Shown here in pieces: positions 7,746 to 13,435 of a stretch of 13,435 nt of DNA. The stretch is from assembly GCA_900752785.1 (NCBI GenBank), contig CAADWP010000081.1, positions 1 through 13,435 on the forward strand, written 5' to 3'. Made by a program: the position numbers and the translations under genes. Each line of letters starts with the position of its first letter. Position 1 is the stretch's first letter. This DNA comes from an uncultured Ruminococcus sp. (GTDB lineage Bacteria > Bacillota > Clostridia > Oscillospirales > Ruminococcaceae). The notes below the pieces were generated by a model. It ran no database searches and was not told where the DNA came from. It saw only the letters and a program-made list of their open reading frames with translations.

Positions 7746-7765
7746 AAATTCTTTTCTCCTTTTCG

Positions 7766-8857
7766 TCAGTTCTGACTGTTAGCCAAAGTCTTTTTTATAT
7801 ATACTTCTTCAAGAACTTCTTCAGTAAGTTCGCCAAAAGTAGGTCCGAAAGTTATCTGATTTGAACCAGGGCATACATTATACTCAATAAATACAGGCTC
7901 ACCATCTGAATCAACACTGAAATCCCAGCCAATAAGCTTAAAATGTGCAAGTTTTCTGTGTTCTCTCTTAACAATATCAATTATTTCCTCAAATGCAGGA
8001 ACCTTTATCCCCTTAAATACAACGCCCTCGTTTGTCTGTTCAACCCATTCAGCCTTTCGATTTACACCCTTTTCGTTAAGAGAACCATCCGGCTGTATAA
8101 CGCATGCGTAACCTCCTGCACCGACATTATCAACGCGCGCACCTTTCGCACCTACACGAAGAATAGTTGAAAGGATATGAACCTTACCCTTAAAAAAGAA
8201 CGATACAACCCTTATCGTGTTCAGTGAAGATTCATTGAGACTTGCAAGTACAGGGTGCTGTTTTACGGCTTCCTGAGCAATGAAATTAGCTCCCATTTCA
8301 CGAAAAGTTTTCATTATTTCTTTTGGAGTTATGTCTTCTTTTTCAAAGAATCTGATAAGTCTTCCTTCGCCGCTGTCTATTGACGGCTTGATAAGGAAAG
8401 TCTCCTCTTTCAGACACAGTCTGCAAGCCTCCTTAGCCGATATCGGCTGAAAATCAGGAGTATAAAAAACACCCGAGACATTCATAACGACTGTTCTTGG
8501 ACGCTTCAGCTCCCTGAACCATACAGAGTGCATACATTTATCCTCGCCGAAACGACGAAACTGAGAATTGCTGAAATAAGGAACAATTTCTCCGTACCAA
8601 AGGTCATCGGGAATATATCTCGGATCAGGCTCGTGAGTCCTGTCCCAAAAAATCTGATACCACATTTTATCGGGTTTTAATCCAAAACGTTTCCAGAAAG
8701 GAACAACGATCTCTTCATACTCTTTTGTACATTCATAACCGCCGTTCATTCTTTTAAGACGAATTCTTGCTTTTTTCTGATATGACAGCTTTCTGTAAAT
8801 TGATTCCGCCTTAAAATTAACCGAATCCAATTTTTTACGAAGACTACTTCTTCCCAT
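7766..8857 (-). CDS. Sugar-transfer associated ATP-grasp protein, first copy
   Basis: A 363-residue ATP-grasp protein of the polysaccharide-linked ATPgrasp_ST type, predicted to form an amide or similar bond from a carboxylate at the cost of ATP. The basic, helical N-terminal part (1-110) includes RYIPDDLW (80-87). The core shows TFLIKPSIDSGEG (153-165, K157), ASLNESSLNTIRVVSF (205-220), VGAKGARVDNVGAGGYACV (235-253), LIGWDFSV (308-315) and FIEYNVCPGS (323-332, E325 and N327 as metal ligands). It is most like the protein at 4405-5499. ATG 8855-8857 has GGTGG 7 nt upstream. A 77-nt gap separates it from the CarB-like ATP-grasp gene, and the opine dehydrogenase-like gene follows 20 nt downstream, so these two may act together. 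Confidence 0.87.
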   Translation of the reverse strand: MGRSSLRKKLDSVNFKAESIYRKLSYQKKARIRLKRMNGGYECTKEYEEIVVPFWKRFGLKPDKMWYQIFWDRTHEPDPRYIPDDLWYGEIVPYFSNSQFRRFGEDKCMHSVWFRELKRPRTVVMNVSGVFYTPDFQPISAKEACRLCLKEETFLIKPSIDSGEGRLIRFFEKEDITPKEIMKTFREMGANFIAQEAVKQHPVLASLNESSLNTIRVVSFFFKGKVHILSTILRVGAKGARVDNVGAGGYACVIQPDGSLNEKGVNRKAEWVEQTNEGVVFKGIKVPAFEEIIDIVKREHRKLAHFKLIGWDFSVDSDGEPVFIEYNVCPGSNQITFGPTFGELTEEVLEEVYIKKTLANSQN

Positions 8858-8934
8858 TTTATAACCACCATTCTCAATAATAAATAATATTAATCAGCAC
8901 GATTTGATTTTCGCCTGTTATCTGATCCGTAATT

Positions 8935-9897
8935 TTATCTTACAAGTAATTCATTATATTTCATCATATATCTGCCTTCAGAATAATTTCCTATATCGGC
9001 AGCATTAGCCTTTCCAAGTAAATTATTCACAATCAGTTTCATATGATCGCAGCCGCATTCATAAGCATGAGGGTAGCCGCCGCCAAAACGCGGATTCACT
9101 TCCGAAATATAATATTCACCATTAATATCGAAAATATCAATGTCGATCTGCCCGCGATATCCCGCTTCTTTTACAAATTTCCGAATCAATTCAAAAAGTT
9201 TCTCATCTTTAAAAGATACAGCTTTATCTGTTTCTCCTGCTCTCATGGTGATTTTCTTCTTTGTAAAAACAGAAACAACCTCTCCGGACATCATATCAAT
9301 ATAAACGTCTGCTCCGATTTCCTGACCATTGAGAAACTGCTGAATCATCATCCCCTCTCTCTGTTCATATAAGAAACGAGCTGTTTTTTCGTTATCCGCT
9401 TTAGAAATTGCAATACTTGCACTACCTTTTGAAGGCTTTACAAAAACCGGATATGAAACACCAGAGGCTTCAAAATCATCAAAATTCATAAACGACCTTG
9501 CGCATTTGTAATCATGCTCAACAAGCCATGTATACATCTTATACTTATCAAGGCTCATTTCACAAAGTTCATAGGAAGAACCGATAACCATAACATTAAG
9601 TTCTTCAAATTTGCCGGCGTTTTCGGCAAGCAGACTAAGCTCAGGATCAATAAGGCTAAGAACCGCAGCAACATTTTCCTGTTTGCAAATATCAAATATA
9701 GCGTCAATATATCCCTCGTCAGTCATGCAAGGTACTTGATAAAATTTATCAGCCTCATAAACCGCCGGAGCAATATCACTCATATCGGTTGCAATTACAT
9801 TTCCGATCCTGCTTCCGTCATCATTTGTAAGAGCCTTCTTAAAGTATTGAACCACTTTATTTCTTGTACCGGCGCTCAAAATCAATATATTTTTCAT
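8935..9897 (-). CDS. CarB/PylC-like ATP-grasp carboxylate-amine ligase
   Basis: A 320-residue stand-alone ATP-grasp enzyme resembling one half of a carbamoyl-phosphate synthase large subunit, and unlike the other three ATP-grasp proteins here. The pre-ATP-grasp Rossmann domain (1-110) starts MKNILILSAGTRNKVV and has VLSLIDPELSLLAEN (79-93). The core has SYPVFVKPSKGSASI (148-162), MMIQQFLNGQEIGADVYID (183-201) and metal-site SEVNPRFGGGYPHAYE (265-280, E266 and N268). Free-standing relatives usually ligate an amino acid or a carboxylate in specialised pathways. It overlaps the PLP-enzyme gene by ATGA (9894-9897) with AGGA 7 nt upstream, implying tight coupling. A plausible inference is that it uses the PLP enzyme's product, but substrates are not readable. 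Confidence 0.88.
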   Translation of the reverse strand: MKNILILSAGTRNKVVQYFKKALTNDDGSRIGNVIATDMSDIAPAVYEADKFYQVPCMTDEGYIDAIFDICKQENVAAVLSLIDPELSLLAENAGKFEELNVMVIGSSYELCEMSLDKYKMYTWLVEHDYKCARSFMNFDDFEASGVSYPVFVKPSKGSASIAISKADNEKTARFLYEQREGMMIQQFLNGQEIGADVYIDMMSGEVVSVFTKKKITMRAGETDKAVSFKDEKLFELIRKFVKEAGYRGQIDIDIFDINGEYYISEVNPRFGGGYPHAYECGCDHMKLIVNNLLGKANAADIGNYSEGRYMMKYNELLVR

Positions 9898-10832
9898 TCT
9901 GCATTCCTTCCCTGTAAGTAATCAAAAAACAATGGCGTACCGCCTGTATGAATAAAAAGAATATTGAGCTTATTCACATGATTGACAGAGATGTAATTTT
10001 TCATTCCGCTGAATGCTTTGCCGACATATGTAGCATCCATCGGAATCCCATACATAACCATCATTTCTCTGATAGCAGCATTGATCTCTTCATTTGCCTT
10101 GCTATATCCATTTCCGATATAATCGTCAATAAAAATTGTTTTATCTTCTATTTCATTTATTGAAACATCAGTTCCGCAGCTTCTAAGATATTCATTAATA
10201 CTATTGATAACTACCTGTCGGCCTCTTGGATTTTTCCTGGCAATACTTATTCCTACGACATTTCTTTCGTCTTTATGAAGCAATTGACCGCAAACCAGAC
10301 CGGCGTGTGTTGTTCCTGTACCCGAAGCAAAAAAAATATAATCAAATTTTATATGATTGTCTGTTTCATATTGAACGATCTCATTATAGCAATCAACGTA
10401 GGCCTGTGTTCCAAGATTGCCATGTCCGCCTCCTTCAATAAAATAAGGCTTTTTTCCGGAATTTCTTAATTCAAAAAGTTTTCGTTCTATAGTTTCATGA
10501 ACATTTTCAACACTTACAACAATAATTTCAGCGCCGAACATTTCCATTAACTGACTGTTGAACGTAGGAATCGACGCTTCCTGAGGGGAAATAATATAAC
10601 AAGGCATATGCCTGCCGGCAGCCATATTTGAAATAATACGGCAATGATTTGAACTGCTGCTTCCATATGTTACAATGCAATCATAACCTCCGCCGTCTAT
10701 TTCATCAAAAAAATTAAGTGCCTTACGCGCCTTATTTCCGCCAAAGGAAACGGGGATCAGATCATCTCTTTTAATAAATATTCTATTATCGTATTCATCA
10801 TCATAAACATGATATAAAGGCGTACCGATCAT
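9894..10832 (-). CDS. Fold-type II PLP enzyme, D-cysteine desulfhydrase / ACC deaminase family
   Basis: A 312-residue PLP enzyme of the tryptophan synthase-beta fold. FIKRDDLIPVSFGGNKARK (19-37) carries the PLP lysine K34. TYGSSSSNHCR (55-65), GGGHGNLGTQAYVDC (134-148), ASGTGTTHAGLV (169-180) and FIHTGGTP (293-300) form the cofactor site. At the position where true ACC deaminases have Tyr-Glu, this protein has Y269-V270, and it has HTGG where ACC deaminases have HLGG. It is therefore closer to D-cysteine desulfhydrase-like enzymes, and the real substrate may be another amino acid. The start is ATG 10830-10832, 8 nt after GGAGG (10841-10845). The frame opens at a TTG at 10847, but that TTG overlaps the ribosome site. 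The ATG shares a base with the TAA of the GNAT gene (TAATG). Confidence 0.88.
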   Translation of the reverse strand: MIGTPLYHVYDDEYDNRIFIKRDDLIPVSFGGNKARKALNFFDEIDGGGYDCIVTYGSSSSNHCRIISNMAAGRHMPCYIISPQEASIPTFNSQLMEMFGAEIIVVSVENVHETIERKLFELRNSGKKPYFIEGGGHGNLGTQAYVDCYNEIVQYETDNHIKFDYIFFASGTGTTHAGLVCGQLLHKDERNVVGISIARKNPRGRQVVINSINEYLRSCGTDVSINEIEDKTIFIDDYIGNGYSKANEEINAAIREMMVMYGIPMDATYVGKAFSGMKNYISVNHVNKLNILFIHTGGTPLFFDYLQGRNAE

Positions 10833-11329
10833 TACGATTTCCTCCAATCAAATGATGATACGGAATAATAATACCTATCAACTGACTTTCCGCGATTAAC
10901 TGCGGAATCCTTGAATATCTCGCCCTTTATAAAACCGCATTTTTCAAATAATTTTTGTGCCGGGATATTATCCACTTCCGTATATAAATAAATCTCAGAA
11001 AGCTTCCGTTCAATAAAAGCATAATCAAGTAAAAGCAGTGTTGCTTTTTTAGCAATACCCTTTCCTTTGAAATCTGCTTCACCCATAGTTACATAGTATT
11101 CGGCTTTTCCATTCTTAATATTGAGCAATCCGATTATTCCAACAGGAGCGCCGTCATATTCGATAACCGCATCGTACCTGTCTGTCAAGTCCTTTATTTT
11201 AAAAAACCATGCTTTTGTACCTTCTTTTGTCAGCGGAAGATCATAATGCAGGTATTGATTATTTTCAGGATCATTGATCCACTTTACTTTATTTGGAATA
11301 TCTTTTTCTTCAAATTTCCGAATACTCAC
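10832..11329 (-). CDS. GNAT-family N-acyltransferase
   Basis: A 165-residue RimJ/RimL-type GNAT protein. It starts SIRKFEEKDIPNKVKWIND and has the acetyl-CoA pyrophosphate loop around VTMGEADFKGKGIAKKAT (about residues 81-98). LYTEVDNIPAQKLFEKCGF (115-133) is the usual GNAT motif B. Context favours acylation of an amino sugar, as PseH does for a 4-amino sugar nucleotide, because an aminotransferase and an initiating transferase lie just upstream; a protein or free amino-acid substrate is possible. Two GTG starts are available, at 11336-11338 and 11327-11329. I prefer the second because AGGA lies about 11 nt upstream of it, while the first is only 2 nt from that site. It overlaps the preceding gene by 20 nt and touches the next by TAATG. 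Confidence 0.85.
   Translation of the reverse strand: MSIRKFEEKDIPNKVKWINDPENNQYLHYDLPLTKEGTKAWFFKIKDLTDRYDAVIEYDGAPVGIIGLLNIKNGKAEYYVTMGEADFKGKGIAKKATLLLLDYAFIERKLSEIYLYTEVDNIPAQKLFEKCGFIKGEIFKDSAVNRGKSVDRYYYSVSSFDWRKS
10841..10845 (-). promoter_or_regulatory. Ribosome binding site deciding the PLP-enzyme start
   Basis: GGAGG lies inside the end of the GNAT gene, 8 nt before ATG 10830-10832. It fixes that ATG as the start in place of the TTG at 10847. Confidence 0.75.
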
Positions 11330-11960
11330 GGATTCCACTTTCCTTTACATCCTTTCTTGCATTATCCAATCTGCCAACTTTAATCTGACTTCCAACCTGA
11401 ATATCAGAACGTTTTATTACTTTATACAAAGTCAAAAATAAAATTTTCACATCAAAAATAAAACTGCATTTTTCAATATATTCAAGGTCATACGCAAACC
11501 TCTGTTCCCAAGAATCAATTGCGTTTCTTCCGTTAATCTGTGCCCAGCCGGTAAGTCCCGGACGAATATCATGACGACGCCTTTCATTTTCATAATAATA
11601 CGGCAGATATTCTACGAGAAGAGGTCTCGGCCCTACAATGCTCATGTCGCCATTTAAAATATTTAAAAGTTCAGGAAGCTCATCAAGAGAAGTCGAACGC
11701 AGAAAACGTCCGTATTTATTGAGCCTGATATCATCGGGAAGAAGATTACCGTCTTTATCCTTTTTATTACTCATTGTGCGGAATTTAATAAGCTTGAAAA
11801 TCTTTTCATCTTTACCCGGACGATCCTGAGTAAAAAAAGGATTGCCTTTCATAAAAACGGTTCCCAAAATAATAAGTATCAAAAAAACAGGAAGGAGAAT
11901 AATTAAAACACACAAAGACGCAAAAAAATCTATAATTCTTTTGAAAAAATCAGCGTACAT
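11310..11960 (-). CDS. PglC/EpsL-type initiating sugar phosphoglycosyl transferase
   Basis: A small monotopic phosphoglycosyl transferase of 216 residues. It moves a sugar-1-phosphate from a UDP-sugar to undecaprenyl phosphate at the inner membrane face and so starts the repeat unit. One hydrophobic re-entrant helix lies at 10-36, followed by FTQDRPGKDEKIFKLIKFRTM (43-63), then STSLDELPELLNILNGDMS (89-107) with the catalytic Asp-Glu pair at D93-E94, then IVGPRPL (108-114) and RPGLTGWAQINGR (133-145). Length matches the minimal PglC form rather than long WbaP/WcaJ proteins. ATG 11958-11960 has AGGAG (11969-11973) 8 nt upstream, so I prefer it to the TTG one codon earlier. It overlaps the aminotransferase gene by 11 nt. 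That pairing, as in PglE/PglC and EpsN/EpsL, suggests an N-acetylated 4-amino-6-deoxy sugar as first residue. Confidence 0.94.
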   Translation of the reverse strand: MYADFFKRIIDFFASLCVLIILLPVFLILIILGTVFMKGNPFFTQDRPGKDEKIFKLIKFRTMSNKKDKDGNLLPDDIRLNKYGRFLRSTSLDELPELLNILNGDMSIVGPRPLLVEYLPYYYENERRRHDIRPGLTGWAQINGRNAIDSWEQRFAYDLEYIEKCSFIFDVKILFLTLYKVIKRSDIQVGSQIKVGRLDNARKDVKESGIREYSEI

Positions 11961-13179
11961 CAAAACAACTCCTAATCATTTCAATAATAACATTCTGCTG
12001 CTCGGGTGTCATTTTATTGTCTGACGGCAAACACAAACCTCGGTTGAAGATGTCCATTCCGACATCACAGACATCGCCCGCAATATAAGCATTTGTCCTT
12101 GCTCTGCCGTTTCCCTGACGTGTAACAAATCCATTATTTCTGTAGATTGGCTGCATATGCATCGGCTTCCAGATAGGACGCCCCTCTGCATTCAATGAGG
12201 CTATTTTTTCAAGTATTTCCGTTGGACAACTTTTGCCACTCTCACTGATATAAAGTGCATCGCTTTCTCCACGAACCTGTCTGCACATTGCATCCGGATC
12301 TATAATCAAGCAGGAAAGCCAGTAATTTGGAATACTGTTCTTCTCATCAAACGGATTCATACTCACAGGAAGTCCCTTGAAGCCTGCCTTGTATCTCTCA
12401 TAAATTGCCTTTTTCTGAGCAATATGTTCTTCAAGATAAGGTATCTGACCACGAACAACTCCGGCTATTACATTTGACATTCTATAGTTGTAACCGATTT
12501 CTTCATGCTGATACCATGCAGCCGCTTCACGGCTCTGTGTAGACCATTTTCTTACTTTTTCAGCAGCCTCTTTATTATCAGTCAGCAGCATACCGCCGGA
12601 AGAACCGGTTATAATCTTGTTTCCGTTAAAGGAAATTGCATTATAATCACCAAATCTTCCTGTTTGAATGCCCTTATATGAAGCCCCGAAGGACTCGGCA
12701 GCATCCTCAATAATAACTGCATTATGCTTTGCACAAATATCCTTTATTTCATCAAGCTTACAAGGAACACCGTACAGATGAGCTACAACCACAGTCTTAA
12801 CATCAGGATAAATTTCAAATGCTTTTTCAAGAGCAACAGGATCCATGTTCCATGTATCATATTCCGTATCAATAAAAACAGGAACTCCACCCTCATAAAT
12901 TACAGGATTAACAGTAGCCGCAAATGTCATATCTGAACAAAAAACCTTGTCGCCCTGTTTAATACCTGCAAGTTTCACAGCCATGTGTAAGGCAGAAGTT
13001 CCACTTGAAAGCGCAACTGCATATTTGCAGCCGATTTTCTCAGCAATCATTCTTTCAGATTCATTAATATTTTCACCGACAGTTGACATCCAGTTTGTGT
13101 CATACGCTTCTTTCACATACTTCAGCTCATCACCATGCATAGTAGGTGAAGAAAGCCATATCTTGTTATCAAATTTCAT
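11950..13179 (-). CDS. DegT/DnrJ/EryC1 (PglE/EpsN-like) PLP sugar aminotransferase
   Basis: A 409-residue PLP enzyme that aminates a keto sugar nucleotide. Closest in style are PglE/EpsN enzymes, which make UDP-4-amino-4,6-dideoxy-GlcNAc from the 4-keto sugar. Motifs: ALSSGTSALHMAVKLAG (56-72, PLP phosphate cup), IIEDAAESFGASYKG (156-170) and SFNGNKIITGSSGGML (183-198) with PLP lysine K188; RPIWKPMHMQPIYRNNGF (334-351) is typical near the C-terminus. Residues about 299-331 form an insertion before that motif. The frame opens 7 codons earlier at 13200, but AGGAG (13187-13191) sits 7 nt before the inner ATG and inside the extension, so the inner ATG is the start. The matching 4,6-dehydratase is not in the window. 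It is the first gene behind the promoter and overlaps the next by 11 nt. Confidence 0.93.
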   Translation of the reverse strand: MKFDNKIWLSSPTMHGDELKYVKEAYDTNWMSTVGENINESERMIAEKIGCKYAVALSSGTSALHMAVKLAGIKQGDKVFCSDMTFAATVNPVIYEGGVPVFIDTEYDTWNMDPVALEKAFEIYPDVKTVVVAHLYGVPCKLDEIKDICAKHNAVIIEDAAESFGASYKGIQTGRFGDYNAISFNGNKIITGSSGGMLLTDNKEAAEKVRKWSTQSREAAAWYQHEEIGYNYRMSNVIAGVVRGQIPYLEEHIAQKKAIYERYKAGFKGLPVSMNPFDEKNSIPNYWLSCLIIDPDAMCRQVRGESDALYISESGKSCPTEILEKIASLNAEGRPIWKPMHMQPIYRNNGFVTRQGNGRARTNAYIAGDVCDVGMDIFNRGLCLPSDNKMTPEQQNVIIEMIRSCFDVR

Positions 13180-13186
13180 GTTATTT

Positions 13187-13191
13187 CTCCT
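13187..13191 (-). promoter_or_regulatory. Ribosome binding site deciding the aminotransferase start
   Basis: AGGAG lies 7 nt before ATG 13177-13179. The upstream in-frame ATG (13198-13200) has no site of its own. Confidence 0.75.
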
Positions 13192-13292
13192 AACTTGCAT
13201 TCCAATTAAAATTCCGGTTCAAATTTATGTTTAACTTTATAATTTCTGCTCAATACAGCATAAAAAACATATTCCATAACGTACACATTAGT

Positions 13293-13321
13293 AGTATATC
13301 ATATAAAGGCTGATTTGTCAA
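13293..13321 (-). promoter_or_regulatory. Near-consensus sigma-70/sigma-A promoter of the operon
   Basis: On the minus strand TTGACA (13316-13321) and TATACT (13293-13298) are 17 bp apart: a perfect -35, one mismatch in the -10 and ideal spacing. Transcription would start near 13286, leaving an untranslated leader of about 107 nt before the aminotransferase ATG. It is the only strong promoter I see, so it probably drives much of the locus. No terminator-like hairpin with a U-run was seen in the leader. Confidence 0.85.
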
Positions 13322-13330
13322 GATATTGAC
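13317..13330. promoter_or_regulatory. Small inverted repeat overlapping the -35 box, possible operator
   Basis: GTCAA (13317-13321) and TTGAC (13326-13330) are perfect inverted copies with a 4-bp spacer, covering most of the -35 box. A repressor bound here would block the polymerase. The arms are only 5 bp, so chance is possible. Confidence 0.3.
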
Positions 13331-13358
13331 TATTTTTTTGAAATGTAAAATTTGTTGG

Positions 13359-13380
13359 TTTGTCAATGATGTGAGACAAA
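13359..13380. promoter_or_regulatory. Inverted repeat upstream of the promoter, possible regulator site
   Basis: TTTGTC (13359-13364) and GACAAA (13375-13380) are perfect inverted copies spaced by 10 bp, about 38 bp upstream of the -35 box. Position and symmetry fit a dimeric activator or repressor site, but no regulator gene is visible. Confidence 0.3.
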
Positions 13381-13435
13381 TTAAATCAAAAAACTTGACC
13401 GTAATTAAGGAAAGCCTTGATGTAATCGGAAGGAG

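Noticed and set aside
6617..8900. A shared 10-mer (TAATCAGCAC) in the gaps near 6616-6625 and 8891-8900
   Set aside because: The flanks do not align, and 10-base matches are expected by chance in a window this size.
9514..9921. Plus-strand open frame of 135 codons, and others at 9043-9372, 12947-13234, 7050-7310 and 5767-6018
   Set aside because: Each lies inside a well-supported minus-strand gene, shows no recognisable domain and has low-complexity composition; they are antisense shadows.
6642..10832. Opine metallophore (staphylopine-like) biosynthesis
   Set aside because: The reductase fits, but there is no nicotianamine synthase-like gene, no histidine racemase and no metal transporter, and the genes are embedded in polysaccharide functions.
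9894..10832. True ACC deaminase
   Set aside because: The characteristic Glu after the active-site Tyr is Val (270), and HTGG stands where ACC deaminases have HLGG.
13180..13200. Seven-codon N-terminal extension of the aminotransferase
   Set aside because: The extension contains the AGGAG site for the inner ATG, and the upstream ATG has no ribosome site.
1..13435. tRNA, rRNA, CRISPR arrays, insertion sequences or phage genes
   Set aside because: None was recognised on either strand by eye; no regularly spaced repeats, transposase motifs or cloverleaf-like segments were seen.

Overview
The window looks like the middle of a surface-polysaccharide (capsule, exopolysaccharide or cell-wall glycan) locus from a low-GC Gram-positive bacterium. 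AT-rich sequence, strong AGGAG/GGAGG ribosome sites and long runs of overlapping genes suggest class Clostridia (a Ruminococcus- or Lachnospiraceae-like genome). That placement is an inference from style; no species marker is present. All thirteen credible genes lie on the minus strand, so the locus reads from the right edge towards position 1. It begins behind a near-consensus promoter at 13293-13321 and leaves the window inside a Wzx flippase gene.

In transcription order the genes are: a DegT/EryC1 (PglE/EpsN-like) sugar aminotransferase; a PglC-type initiating phosphoglycosyl transferase; a GNAT acetyltransferase; a fold-type II PLP enzyme of the D-cysteine desulfhydrase/ACC deaminase family; a CarB-like ATP-grasp ligase; a 'sugar-transfer associated' ATP-grasp protein; an opine dehydrogenase-family enzyme; two more sugar-transfer associated ATP-grasp proteins; a CapA-family metallophosphatase-like protein; a GT4 glycosyltransferase; a Wzy-like polymerase; and the N-terminal part of Wzx. 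The first five overlap or touch and are probably translationally coupled. Gaps of 77, 20 and 131 nt surround the next two. The following four are again close-packed. A 234-nt gap with strong hairpin potential precedes wzy.

The flanks form a conventional Wzx/Wzy-dependent pathway: an amino sugar is made, the first sugar phosphate is loaded on undecaprenyl phosphate, sugars are added, and the unit is flipped and polymerised. The unusual part is the centre, 4405-10832. Four ATP-grasp enzymes, an opine dehydrogenase-like reductase, a PLP amino-acid enzyme and a CapA-like protein sit inside one apparent transcription unit. My hypothesis is that these make an unusual amino acid or opine (an N-carboxyalkyl amino acid) and attach it, perhaps with other amino acids, by ATP-dependent amide bonds to an amino sugar or uronic acid of the repeat unit. 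Opine-type substituents are known in some Gram-negative O-polysaccharides, but I know of no such described system in Clostridia.

No gene-free stretch exceeds 300 bases. The two longest are the promoter region (13180-13435) and the wzy upstream gap (1813-2046). I saw no tRNA, rRNA, CRISPR array, insertion sequence or attachment site. Several starts were moved from the longest open frame to an internal ATG or GTG because the ribosome site decides it.
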